The notes under the pieces: model-generated | Seen by the model: only the letters and a program-made list of their open reading frames with translations | The model's database searches: none | Told to the model about the DNA's origin: nothing | Translations under genes and position numbers: made by a program | Source of the DNA: Candidatus Saccharimonadota bacterium | Lineage (GTDB): Bacteria; Patescibacteriota; Saccharimonadia; Saccharimonadales; Saccharimonadaceae | DNA: 14,056 bases | Direction of reading: 5' to 3' | NCBI GenBank assembly: GCA_028289095.1 | Contig: JAQGGY010000054.1 | Span: 1-14,056, forward strand | Shown: in pieces, positions 1-6,808 of the stretch | Numbering within the stretch: position 1 is the stretch's first letter | How the letters are laid out: each line of letters opens with the position of its first letter

Positions 1-61
1 GGTAGTCAAAGGCATCAATCCGCGGTTTTGTGGCTGGTTGGACTTTATCAGGAGTGCTCAC
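1..61 (-). CDS. N-terminus of unknown protein (partial)
   Basis: An open frame reads leftward out of the window from a GTG at 61-59 and gives about 20 residues (MSTPDKVQPATKPRIDAFDY), with no stop. The product is not recognised. Support comes from an extended -10 (TGC-TATAAT, complement of 79-71) 9 nt before the GTG, which would give an almost leaderless mRNA, and from the divergent arrangement with the peroxiredoxin gene. The hydrophilic, Pro/Lys-rich start suggests a cytoplasmic or N-terminally disordered protein. Only a short piece is visible, so both the start and the reality of the gene are moderately certain. Confidence 0.5.
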   Translation of the reverse strand, partial: MSTPDKVQPATKPRIDAFDY

Positions 62-70
62 TTTAGCTCT

Positions 71-79
71 ATTATAGCA
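71..79 (-). promoter_or_regulatory. Extended -10 promoter for the gene at 61
   Basis: The minus strand reads TGC then TATAAT, a perfect extended -10. Its initiation point would lie about 2-3 nt before the GTG at 61. It is back-to-back with the bcp -10 at 87-92, so two RNA polymerases could not easily occupy both sites at once. Expression of the two genes may therefore be mutually exclusive or coordinated. Confidence 0.6.
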
Positions 80-86
80 AAAAGGG

Positions 87-92
87 TATACT
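87..92 (+). promoter_or_regulatory. -10 box for leaderless bcp
   Basis: TATACT lies exactly 6 nt before the bcp ATG, so the expected transcription start coincides with the A of the start codon. There is no Shine-Dalgarno sequence in the 6-nt gap (AAGGGT is too close to act as one). This fits a leaderless mRNA. Confidence 0.6.
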
Positions 93-98
93 AAGGGT

Positions 99-560
99 AT
101 GAAACAAGTCCCGTACGCCGCTCCTAACTTTGAATTACACGACGCAAATGGCGCCACTCATCAACTGTCTGATTACGCAGGCAAATGGGTGGTTTTGTAT
201 TTTTATCCAAAAGACGACACCCCAGGTTGTACCATCGAAGCCTGTAGTTTGCGCGATGCAAGGGACGATATTGCCGCGTTAGATGCTGAAATTATTGGTG
301 TCAGCAAAGACGATGCTAGTAGTCACGACAAATTTAAGGAAAAATATACACTTAATTTCACGTTGCTTAGCGACCCAGATAAAACCGCTATGGATGCCTA
401 CGGCGCTTGGGGTAAAAAACAATTCGGTCAAGAAGGCGTATTGCGTAAAACGTTTATTATTAATCCTGACGGGCAAGTAGTAAAAGTGTACGGCCGCGTG
501 ACACCGCTTGGGCATGGTAGCCAGATCGTGAATGAACTACGCACTTTACAGGGGCTATAA
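99..560 (+). CDS. bcp: Peroxiredoxin, PrxQ/Bcp type
   Basis: This is a thiol peroxidase that reduces H2O2 and organic hydroperoxides in the cytoplasm, using thioredoxin-like reductants. The protein has 153 residues, the usual length for the Bcp/PrxQ branch. The active-site segment YFYPKDDTPGCTIEACSLRD holds the peroxidatic Cys44 and the resolving Cys49 with the CxxxxC spacing that defines PrxQ; Thr41 and Pro42 of the TPGC motif are present. The thioredoxin fold continues through GVSKDD, LLSDPD and the RKTFIINPDG strand. The start at 99 is fixed by the TATACT box 6 nt upstream and by family length. It is transcribed alone, divergent from the gene at 61; a strong terminator at 668-723 may end its mRNA. 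The identification is firm. Confidence 0.95.
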   Translation: MKQVPYAAPNFELHDANGATHQLSDYAGKWVVLYFYPKDDTPGCTIEACSLRDARDDIAALDAEIIGVSKDDASSHDKFKEKYTLNFTLLSDPDKTAMDAYGAWGKKQFGQEGVLRKTFIINPDGQVVKVYGRVTPLGHGSQIVNELRTLQGL

Positions 561-594
561 TAATATCGACGCGACGACGGCGCGCTAGCGTACA

Positions 595-621
595 TTGACA
601 TTATCATCATAGTGTGATAAC
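595..621 (+). promoter_or_regulatory. Possible promoter in the bcp-HD intergenic region
   Basis: A perfect -35 hexamer TTGACA (595-600) is followed 15 nt later by GATAAC (616-621), preceded by TGT as in an extended -10. Initiation would fall near 628, ahead of two hairpins and a terminator. The -10 is only a 4/6 match and the spacer is short, so this is a candidate only. It could drive a small RNA or an attenuated leader for the HD gene. Confidence 0.35.
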
Positions 622-643
622 GTAAAAATGTAGTAGGTCAGCG

Positions 644-660
644 GGAGAGTTTTACTCTCC
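644..660 (+). other. RNA hairpin in the leader before the HD gene
   Basis: GGAGAG (644-649) pairs perfectly with CTCTCC (655-660) around a 5-nt TTTTA loop. It lies 8 nt before the 5' arm of the terminator at 668. A competing small hairpin, ATGC (666-669) with GCAT (677-680), would disrupt that terminator arm, so a switch is conceivable. It matches no riboswitch class known to me. Confidence 0.4.
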
Positions 661-667
661 GTCCAAT

Positions 668-723
668 GCGGTTGCTGCATAAAGATTAATTAAATCGGAT
701 CTTTATGTGCGGCCGCTTTTTTT
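668..723 (+). terminator. Strong intrinsic terminator or attenuator
   Basis: The arm at 668-686 pairs with 699-716 over about 17-18 base pairs, with two G-U wobbles and one mismatch/bulge, around a 12-nt loop. Seven T residues follow at 717-723. This is a textbook Rho-independent terminator on the plus strand. It lies 108 nt past the bcp stop and 36 nt before the start of the HD gene. It may end bcp mRNA, end a small RNA starting near 628, or act as an attenuator for the HD gene. Confidence 0.85.
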
Positions 724-758
724 ATACCGTACGTAGATTCGAAAGGAGAATACAATCC

Positions 759-1553
759 ATGACAGAATCATACAATCTTAATGCAACTGAACGTGTCCCC
801 GAAGAATTAGGGCTTAAGGACAAAAATACGTTCGAGCTGTATGAACTATTGCAGGAAGCTGCACTTGACTGGACGCCAGATCAGCAAAAGCAATTACAAT
901 TTGCCTATGAACTTATTGGCAAAGCGCATGCAGACGATCGACATAAGGATCGCCCATATACCGAGCATTTACTCCGCGTCGCTAATCGCATCGCACACTA
1001 CCTGGATATTGATGATCCTGATGTGATTATCGCTGGGATGCTGCATGATGTTGTTGAAGACCACGCTTTGGAAATTATTGATGGCAGCCTTTTAACCGAC
1101 AACCATTCACCCCTCCCTGGAAGTGAAGATATGAATATGATGAGTGCCGGCGAACAACAAATCCTGGCATTGCAACATATCGAAATGCTTTTTTCACCGA
1201 AAGTTGCAAAGGTTGTTGCGGCAGTGACTAATGCTCCTAATGACGAAGCTCCAGTTGATTATTATCAAGGGTTAGAAGCATATGCTAAAAAAGTCGCTAC
1301 AGGGATAGAAGATGCCGACGCCTTCTATGTTAAATTGTGTGATTTCTTCTGTAATGGGCTAGGGGTGATTCATGACATCGAAGGCCAGGGTAGTAAACAT
1401 GAACATTTCATTCGAAAGTATGGGATGGTGCAACCAATCTATGAAGCGCGTTACGAAAAAGAGGATATACAAGCAAGGCTCAGCGATAGTGCAAAAACAT
1501 ATGTTCTTGCGCAGTTTACGCTCGGCCGCGAAAGGCTGTTCGGGACTCTATAG
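759..1553 (+). CDS. HD-domain protein resembling (p)ppGpp hydrolase domain
   Basis: The 264-residue protein resembles the hydrolase half of RelA/SpoT, or stand-alone small alarmone hydrolases, which remove the 3' pyrophosphate of (p)ppGpp. The visible HD-type metal-site pattern is AH57..PYTEH70, then AGMLHDVVEDH with His96-Asp97, then VKLCDFFCNG with Asp195, equivalent to VKLADRxxN of Rel. No synthetase, TGS or ACT domain is present. The start at 759 is preferred because AAAGGAG (742-748) lies 10 nt upstream; an in-frame ATG at 705 lies inside the terminator arm. The stop is only 6 bp from the convergent gatD stop. The sequence deviates from Rel (no GQxRKSG; EDH in place of EDT), so the substrate is inferred and another phosphohydrolase role is possible. 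Confidence 0.75.
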   Translation: MTESYNLNATERVPEELGLKDKNTFELYELLQEAALDWTPDQQKQLQFAYELIGKAHADDRHKDRPYTEHLLRVANRIAHYLDIDDPDVIIAGMLHDVVEDHALEIIDGSLLTDNHSPLPGSEDMNMMSAGEQQILALQHIEMLFSPKVAKVVAAVTNAPNDEAPVDYYQGLEAYAKKVATGIEDADAFYVKLCDFFCNGLGVIHDIEGQGSKHEHFIRKYGMVQPIYEARYEKEDIQARLSDSAKTYVLAQFTLGRERLFGTL

Positions 1554-1559
1554 GATATG

Positions 1560-2282
1560 TTATCGCGGACGTTTGATGGCGACGGCGCGGGCTTGTTGCG
1601 CAAAACGGTCGTCAACAACTGTTGGAATAAATTCACCGTATTTACGCATAACGGCTTTTTCAATCAAAAAGTCAGCGATAGCCGGGTTTTTGGGCAACAA
1701 TGACCCGTGCATGTAGGTCGCTATAATGTTCCGATAACGCGCACCTTCGCTATCATCTTGGCCGTTATTGCCGGCACCTTTAATGACTTTGCCAAGTGGC
1801 ATGACGTTTTTACCTAAAAAGGTCATGCCACTATGGTTTTCATATCCAATGATTTCACCGAATTCATCACTTTCAGTAATAACATTGCCGGTCAGGCGTT
1901 CTGGACCAGCGTGTGTTTCCAAATCCAGCAAGCTGATACCTTTAATGATATGCCCGTCCTGTGTTTTAAAGAATTTGCCAAATAATTGGAACAATCCGCA
2001 GATCATTAACATCGGAACGTCTTTTTCGGCAAGCTCGCGCAGTTGTGGTCCAATGGCAAGTAGGTCAGTTTGGATAACGTCTTGTCCCGAATCCTGGCCG
2101 CCGCCACCGACAATTAAATCAACGTCTGTAGGGAATGTATCACCAGGGTTGTATTCGATTAGGTTAACTGTATAGCCATGCCACTGCAGACGACGTTTCA
2201 AGACAAGGGTATTCCCCCAGTCGCCATAGATATTCATATCGCGAGGGTATAACTGCAGAATTGTAATTGATTTATCGTTCAT
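1560..2282 (-). CDS. gatD: Lipid II isoglutaminyl synthase, glutaminase subunit GatD
   Basis: GatD is the CobB/CobQ-like class I glutamine amidotransferase that supplies ammonia to MurT, which converts D-Glu of the lipid II stem peptide to D-isoglutamine. The 240-residue protein shows TILQLYPRDMNIYGDWGN at the N-terminus, the VGGGGQDSGQD segment, the nucleophile elbow MICGLFQ with Cys95, GPERLTGN with Arg129 (equivalent to the glutamine-binding Arg of staphylococcal GatD), GYENHSGMT, and the catalytic His192 in TYMHGSLLPKNP. The usual GGYQ after the Cys is GLFQ here. The ATG at 2282 overlaps the murT TGA (ATGA), so translation is coupled, and GTGGAG lies upstream. A longer frame starting at 2351 was rejected because it runs into murT. 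The identification is firm. Confidence 0.95.
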   Translation of the reverse strand: MNDKSITILQLYPRDMNIYGDWGNTLVLKRRLQWHGYTVNLIEYNPGDTFPTDVDLIVGGGGQDSGQDVIQTDLLAIGPQLRELAEKDVPMLMICGLFQLFGKFFKTQDGHIIKGISLLDLETHAGPERLTGNVITESDEFGEIIGYENHSGMTFLGKNVMPLGKVIKGAGNNGQDDSEGARYRNIIATYMHGSLLPKNPAIADFLIEKAVMRKYGEFIPTVVDDRFAQQARAVAIKRPR

Positions 2283-3556
2283 GATATTTGCTCCACTTCT
2301 GTAATTTTCCCTAGTTCGCGGCGTAGTGCTAACATGGCTGTGTACGTACAAAAGACACGCTTTGGCTGATCACCTGATGCGATAAACTGTCGCAAGGCAG
2401 CTGACAAGTCCGGCTCGACAAGTGTCATAGGGATTTCGTCGTATTGCAGTCGAAGTGCCATATCGTAGGCGCGAACGCCAGTGACTGCGGCAACCCCATC
2501 GGTTCGTAGACTTTCAAACTCGACATCCCATAGCCATGACATATCGCGGCCATCGGCGTAGTTATCATTAATAGCAATCATTGTTTGATAGCCTACTGGC
2601 TTGAATGACGACAGGCTTAGCCGGAAGCCGCTAGGGTTTTTGACAAGAACTAATTCAAATGGTTTTCCGTTAACAGTCAATGTTTCACCACGGCCAAATG
2701 CCGGAGTAACTTCGGAAAGTGCTTTGACTAGTTTTTCTTTGTCATGGTCAGCGGGTAAAATACAACGCGCTAGTGCCAGTGCGGCTGCGGCATTGTAGAT
2801 ATTGTAGATGCCATGCAGTTTTAGCGTTGTTGTCATTGGCCTGCCTTCGACGATAAACTGGGCGGTCGTATCTTTTAATCCTTGTAAAATAACGCCCGCC
2901 TCGGGTAGCTGTAGTTGTTTAGTGGATTTTATAATGGTGCTTCGCATGTCATCGTCATTTGGGAACAGATGGGTGAGTTCTGATGCAAGGCCAAAGTAAT
3001 GTACTTTTTCTGCTGGCAACGTTTTGGCAATTGCGGCAACACGGGGATCTTCGCGGTTCAAAACGACTATGCCAGTTGTCTTGTCGGCAATTTGCGCCAA
3101 CATTTTAGCTGTCGTGTCGATTTCGCCAAAGCGGTCTAACTGATCGCGCATAACATTCAGCAATAGACTATATTTTGGTGAAATTGTTTTTACAAAATGC
3201 ACTGCGTGCGCCTCGTCCAGTTCCAAAACGGCGATATCTGAATCAAGGTTGCCGTTATTATCGACTTCGCCCAGTAGCGCGGCAGCAACACCACGGGTGA
3301 AATTACTACCGGTACGGTTAGTAAACACTTTCAGCCCTTGGCTTTCCAGTAACGCGACGACCATTTTTGTGGTCGTTGTTTTACCGTTTGTCCCGCTAAT
3401 GACGACCACGCCGTGGGGTAATTGCGCCAGGGTGCGCTTGATAAAATCAGGATCAATCTTTTCAACGAAAAGGCCAGGAAGTGCCGAACCACCTCCGCGA
3501 ATGCGCGCGATATTGCGGATGGCTTTGCCTAGGAGGGTGACATATGGTTTTGACAT
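2279..3556 (-). CDS. murT: Lipid II isoglutaminyl synthase, Mur ligase-like subunit MurT
   Basis: MurT activates the D-Glu alpha-carboxylate of lipid II with ATP and amidates it with ammonia from GatD. The 425-residue protein has the Mur ligase P-loop SGTNGKTT (about residues 54-61), the middle-domain LELDEAHAVHF and NVMRDQLDRFGE segments, and the C-terminal MurT domain (DUF1727) with NDNYADGRDMSWLWD (330-344). The start at 3556 was chosen because TATAAT ends exactly 6 nt upstream, implying a leaderless mRNA; a longer frame from 3631 would run through this promoter. Oddly, the region 186-236 that carries a Cys4 zinc ribbon in Gram-positive MurT has no cysteine. It is the first gene of a two-gene operon with gatD. 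Confidence 0.95.
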   Translation of the reverse strand: MSKPYVTLLGKAIRNIARIRGGGSALPGLFVEKIDPDFIKRTLAQLPHGVVVISGTNGKTTTTKMVVALLESQGLKVFTNRTGSNFTRGVAAALLGEVDNNGNLDSDIAVLELDEAHAVHFVKTISPKYSLLLNVMRDQLDRFGEIDTTAKMLAQIADKTTGIVVLNREDPRVAAIAKTLPAEKVHYFGLASELTHLFPNDDDMRSTIIKSTKQLQLPEAGVILQGLKDTTAQFIVEGRPMTTTLKLHGIYNIYNAAAALALARCILPADHDKEKLVKALSEVTPAFGRGETLTVNGKPFELVLVKNPSGFRLSLSSFKPVGYQTMIAINDNYADGRDMSWLWDVEFESLRTDGVAAVTGVRAYDMALRLQYDEIPMTLVEPDLSAALRQFIASGDQPKRVFCTYTAMLALRRELGKITEVEQIS

Positions 3557-3562
3557 ACATCT

Positions 3563-3568
3563 ATTATA
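3563..3568 (-). promoter_or_regulatory. -10 box for leaderless murT-gatD operon
   Basis: Perfect TATAAT on the minus strand, 6 nt (AGATGT) before the murT ATG. There is no room for a ribosome binding site, so the operon mRNA is probably leaderless and only gatD initiates through coupling or Shine-Dalgarno pairing. Confidence 0.7.
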
Positions 3569-3661
3569 CCTTGCCAGGCGCACCCGACTGGAAAAAAGAT
3601 AAGTATTATGATTTTGCTCACACGACTTCATACTGTTATAGCGTAAGTGGAGGGGGTGGGG

Positions 3662-3667
3662 TACAAT
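3662..3667 (+). promoter_or_regulatory. -10 box for the leaderless gene at 3674
   Basis: TACAAT ends 6 nt before the ATG at 3674. Directly upstream is a G-rich patch (3650-3661, runs of five and four G) instead of a -35 hexamer. The same -10/6 nt/ATG geometry is seen at murT, bcp and elsewhere in the window. Confidence 0.6.
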
Positions 3668-3673
3668 AAGGTT

Positions 3674-4057
3674 ATGTTTGTAGTTGGCATTCTTTCATGG
3701 TGGTACGGCGCGGGTTGGCGCCAGCGATTTATGATACTAAAAGAACGCCTGGCGAATACCATGGACTACTTTTCAATTGATTTGCTGGTACGGACATTAT
3801 TTTCGCCATTCCGCCAAATATCAGCCGGTAAAGTAAACGGTCCGCTTAGTGTAAAAATGCACGCCTTTTTCGATCGGTTAATTTCACGGATGATCGGTGC
3901 GATGGTGCGTTCATTTATGATTATATTCGGCGCCTTGGTAATTGCCGTCCATAGTATCATCGGCGTCGTCACATTGGTTATATGGGCAGTTGTACCGGCA
4001 TTTCCACTAATCGGATTTATGCTATTCGCAGCAGGTTGGATTCCATGGAGCCTATAG
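3674..4057 (+). CDS. Small membrane protein paired with the ClpC-like ATPase
   Basis: A 127-residue protein of no family I can name. It begins MFVVGILSWWYGAGWRQRF, continues with a basic amphipathic stretch (residues 15-75, several Arg/Lys, FSPFRQIS), and ends with two hydrophobic segments (about 78-103 and 106-123) that should span the membrane. The start at 3674 is set by TACAAT 6 nt upstream; the longer frame from 3647 would include the promoter. Its last 13 nt overlap the start of the ClpC-like gene, so the two are co-transcribed and probably coupled in translation. It may be a partner, anchor or adaptor of that ATPase; this is inference from position only. Confidence 0.8.
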   Translation: MFVVGILSWWYGAGWRQRFMILKERLANTMDYFSIDLLVRTLFSPFRQISAGKVNGPLSVKMHAFFDRLISRMIGAMVRSFMIIFGALVIAVHSIIGVVTLVIWAVVPAFPLIGFMLFAAGWIPWSL

Positions 4058-6492
4058 AATTTCACTATCATAGTTATCGTGCGCAAAAAGCACGTATTGG
4101 CCATATGCTTGAGGGTGTGTGGCAGCGGTTATTTGCCGTTAGCGCGTTTTTATTAATCCTATCTGGCCTAGGGTTGTTGGTTATTGGACAGCCAGTAGGG
4201 TGGGTATTGTTAGGTATCGCCGCTATTCCAACCATGTTTATCCAGTGGTACAAAAACGATTTAAAGCATTTACAAAGCACCAAAGATCCACGAACGATGG
4301 ACGATATGCTATCGGCTGATATTTTAGGCAAGCTGCCGAAAAATCCGTCACCGCGCGATATCGCAACGGCGGTTGGCATGGTGCAAAGCGGGCAATTCTT
4401 TGGCAGCCGATTTGGCATTAGCGCCCGTATGCTACAAGAAATAGCATCTGAAGACGTAGCGGATATGTCAGCAGTGTGGCACGAAGCGACGGTTATACGC
4501 GAGCAATTAGGGTATGCGCACGTTTCCGCGAGTATCCTGGTCGTCGCTTTGATGCGAAACTTCCCCGAGCACGATGGCCTGCTGGCGCATTTACGTTTAG
4601 ACGATGAAGATTTGATCCGAGGTGTTCAGTGGCATCAGCACATTCGTGATTTAATCACGACGCATGCCAAGCCAAAACGTACTGGTGGTATCGCTCGTGA
4701 CTGGTCATTCGGGTATATTCCGATGCTGACAAGGTTTGGTCAAAATATCAGTGAGCAGATTGCCCGTGGTGGTATGTTATCGGCAGACTTAGAAGCGCAC
4801 ACTCAGGCGCTCGATCAACTTATCAATACGTTCGGATCAGCCGGTCATCAAAATGCCGTCCTGGTTGGCGCTGCTGGCGTAGGCAAGACGACGATCGTCC
4901 ATGCATTTGCCGAAAGGTTACTAGATGCATCGTCGCATCTACCTGACAACCTAAAATTCCGCCAAGTAATTATCCTGGATTCGTCATCAATGATTGCAGC
5001 GGCGCCTGGGCGTGGGGAACTGGAAAACTTGGTCATGAAAGTATTGAACGAGGCGTATAGTGCAAAAAATATTATCATATGCCTAGACAATGCGCAGCTG
5101 TTCTTTGAAGAAGGTATCGGTTCGGTTGACCTGACAAATATGCTACTGCCAATCCTCGAAGCAGGACGACTGCGCATTATTTTAACTATGGACGAGCAGC
5201 GATATCTGCAAATCGGTCAGCGCAATCCCGGACTGATTAATGCATTAAACCGCATTAGCATCGAGCAGGCTAGTAAGGGTGAAACGATTGCCGTTATGCG
5301 CGACCAATTAATTATGACCGAATTCCAACGCAAAGTAACTTATACCTATCAGGCACTAGAAGAGTCGTATCGCCTAAGCGAACGCTATATTCACGATCTT
5401 GCTATGCCAGGTCGCGCGTTGAAGCTGATGCAGTCAGCGGCCAGCTATGCTGAGGACGGATTCGTGACCGCCCAGTCCGTGCAAAAAGCCATCGAACAAA
5501 CAATGAATATCAAAGTTGGCGTGGCAAGTGGTGAAGAAGAGCGCAAAAAGCTACTCAGTCTAGAAGACCTGATACATAAGCGTATGATTAACCAAACGCG
5601 CGCCGTCGGCGTCGTCAGTGACGCACTGCGTCGTGCACGTGCGGGCGTGCGTAACCAGAACCGGCCGATTGGAACATTCTTATTCCTTGGGCCAACTGGT
5701 GTCGGTAAAACGGAGCTTGCAAAGGCACTCGCCGATGTGTATTTTGGTGGCGAAAGCCGGATGATTCGACTCGATTTGAATGAATATGTTCGCCCGCAAG
5801 ATGTGACTCGTTTGATTGCCGATGGTGCTGATGATCCCATGAGTTTGACTGCGCAGGCAATGAAGCAGCCGTTTAGCGTTGTTCTGTTAGACGAAATTGA
5901 AAAGGCACACCCGCAGGTATTAACGACATTACTACAGCTACTCGACGAGGGTATTTTACGTGACATTAAAAACCGCGAAGTCAGTTTCCGTGACGCGATT
6001 ATTATCGCCACATCGAATGCCGGTGCGGATAGGATTCGTGAATATATTGATCGTGGATACGAATTAGAGCAATTCGAAAAGCAGTTCGTTGACGAGCTGA
6101 TTAACACTAACCAGTTCCGTCCTGAATTCCTGAACCGCTTTGATGAAATTGTCACGTTCCGACCATTGAACAAAGACGAACTCGTGCAAGTAATCGATCT
6201 GATATTAGCTGGAATTAATAAAACGATGGCAGTACAAAAAATTACGATTAACGTTGCACAGGACGCTAAGCTATTGCTTGTTGACCGTGGCTATGACCCG
6301 CGCTTAGGTGCGCGTCCTATGCGACGAATCGTACAACGTGCAGTTGAAAATACCGTCGCAAAGCAAATGCTTTCCGGCACCGTCGCGCCGGGTAGTACGA
6401 TTGAAATTACTTTAGAACAAGTACAGCAGATCTTAGGCGTCGAGCAGCAGGCGCAGACGATCACCGACGAACATTTGTCACTACCACAGTAA
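4045..6492 (+). CDS. Membrane-anchored ClpC-like double AAA+ ATPase, degenerate
   Basis: The 815-residue protein has HSP100/ClpC layout with an added N-terminal anchor. Two membrane helices (about 28-48 and 51-68) are followed by one Clp-N-like repeat (about 125-195), D1 (about 250-490) and D2 (about 505-800). D1 has Walker A GAAGVGKT (275-282), but Walker B is LDNA (347-350), with Asn for the catalytic Glu. D2 has intact GPTGVGKT (549-556), LLDEIEKAHP, ATSNAG, NRFDE and GARP. Pore aromatics are absent: the KYRGE-like site reads PGRGE (321-325), and the D2 GYVGY loop is missing between RLI and SVVLL. The ClpP-contact IGF-type tripeptide is also not seen (DRGYEL at 669-674). ATG 4045 overlaps the upstream gene by 13 nt; later starts would remove the anchor. 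ATPase family certain; protease partnership doubtful. Confidence 0.9.
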   Translation: MEPIEFHYHSYRAQKARIGHMLEGVWQRLFAVSAFLLILSGLGLLVIGQPVGWVLLGIAAIPTMFIQWYKNDLKHLQSTKDPRTMDDMLSADILGKLPKNPSPRDIATAVGMVQSGQFFGSRFGISARMLQEIASEDVADMSAVWHEATVIREQLGYAHVSASILVVALMRNFPEHDGLLAHLRLDDEDLIRGVQWHQHIRDLITTHAKPKRTGGIARDWSFGYIPMLTRFGQNISEQIARGGMLSADLEAHTQALDQLINTFGSAGHQNAVLVGAAGVGKTTIVHAFAERLLDASSHLPDNLKFRQVIILDSSSMIAAAPGRGELENLVMKVLNEAYSAKNIIICLDNAQLFFEEGIGSVDLTNMLLPILEAGRLRIILTMDEQRYLQIGQRNPGLINALNRISIEQASKGETIAVMRDQLIMTEFQRKVTYTYQALEESYRLSERYIHDLAMPGRALKLMQSAASYAEDGFVTAQSVQKAIEQTMNIKVGVASGEEERKKLLSLEDLIHKRMINQTRAVGVVSDALRRARAGVRNQNRPIGTFLFLGPTGVGKTELAKALADVYFGGESRMIRLDLNEYVRPQDVTRLIADGADDPMSLTAQAMKQPFSVVLLDEIEKAHPQVLTTLLQLLDEGILRDIKNREVSFRDAIIIATSNAGADRIREYIDRGYELEQFEKQFVDELINTNQFRPEFLNRFDEIVTFRPLNKDELVQVIDLILAGINKTMAVQKITINVAQDAKLLLVDRGYDPRLGARPMRRIVQRAVENTVAKQMLSGTVAPGSTIEITLEQVQQILGVEQQAQTITDEHLSLPQ

Positions 6493-6549
6493 GGTCATCT
6501 AACTTTCATATATCTGTAAACTATTTCACAGACGAGCTTTAGGATTGCA

Positions 6550-6555
6550 TATAAT
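6550..6555 (+). promoter_or_regulatory. -10 box for the 6587-6925 pair
   Basis: Perfect TATAAT, with TTCACA (6525-6530, 5/6 to the -35 consensus) 19 nt upstream, a rather long spacer. The resulting leader of roughly 25 nt contains the AAAGGA ribosome binding site. This is a conventional promoter with a leader, unlike the leaderless ones nearby. Confidence 0.5.
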
Positions 6556-6586
6556 ATTATATCAACATCTAACGAAAGGATGATAT

Positions 6587-6796
6587 ATGGTAGAAAAAGA
6601 AACTGTAGTTGTAGATAACGGTGAACGTCGCACGCATAATGGATGGATCGTTGCATTAGTCGTGTTATTATTGATCGTATTATTCTTTATGTTTGGCGGC
6701 TCTAGTATGTTCGGCGGACAGGCGGGTACAGGGGCTGGCACCGAAATTAATACGCCGACAACTGCACCGACGACCCCAACCGGCACGGGCCAATAA
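6587..6796 (+). CDS. Small single-pass membrane protein with Thr/Pro/Gly tail
   Basis: A 69-residue protein without a recognised family. Residues 1-19 are charged (VEKETVVVDNGERR), 20-36 form one strongly hydrophobic helix, and 37-69 form a low-complexity Gly/Thr/Pro tail ending PTTPTGTGQ. It lacks a lipobox or sortase motif. With the basic cluster before the helix, the tail probably faces outward. Start: AAAGGA (6575-6580) lies 6 nt before the ATG. It heads a two-gene unit with the 38-residue gene at 6809. The promoter, the good ribosome binding site and the non-random composition make it a credible gene. Confidence 0.75.
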   Translation: MVEKETVVVDNGERRTHNGWIVALVVLLLIVLFFMFGGSSMFGGQAGTGAGTEINTPTTAPTTPTGTGQ

Positions 6797-6808
6797 GGAG
6801 GGTATTGC

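Noticed and set aside
668..723. T-box or other named riboswitch before the HD gene
   Set aside because: No T-box sequence, specifier loop or known riboswitch core was recognised; only the terminator is certain.
705..758. Upstream extension of the HD protein
   Set aside because: The ATG at 705 lies in the terminator stem, and a ribosome binding site precedes 759 instead.
1768..2175. Plus-strand frame opposite gatD (135 residues)
   Set aside because: Shadow of gatD; no motif, and gatD carries the catalytic Cys and His in the other strand.
3557..3631. 25-residue N-terminal extension of MurT
   Set aside because: It would be translated from DNA containing the perfect TATAAT promoter; MurT family proteins begin near the chosen start.
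3650..3661. G-quadruplex in the G-rich patch before the 3674 gene
   Set aside because: Only two real G runs of four or more are present; four evenly spaced runs are not seen.
5445..6173. Long minus-strand frame opposite the ClpC-like gene (242 residues)
   Set aside because: Ser/Arg-rich low-complexity translation typical of the antisense of a coding region; no promoter or ribosome binding site, and the plus-strand frame has clear AAA+ motifs.
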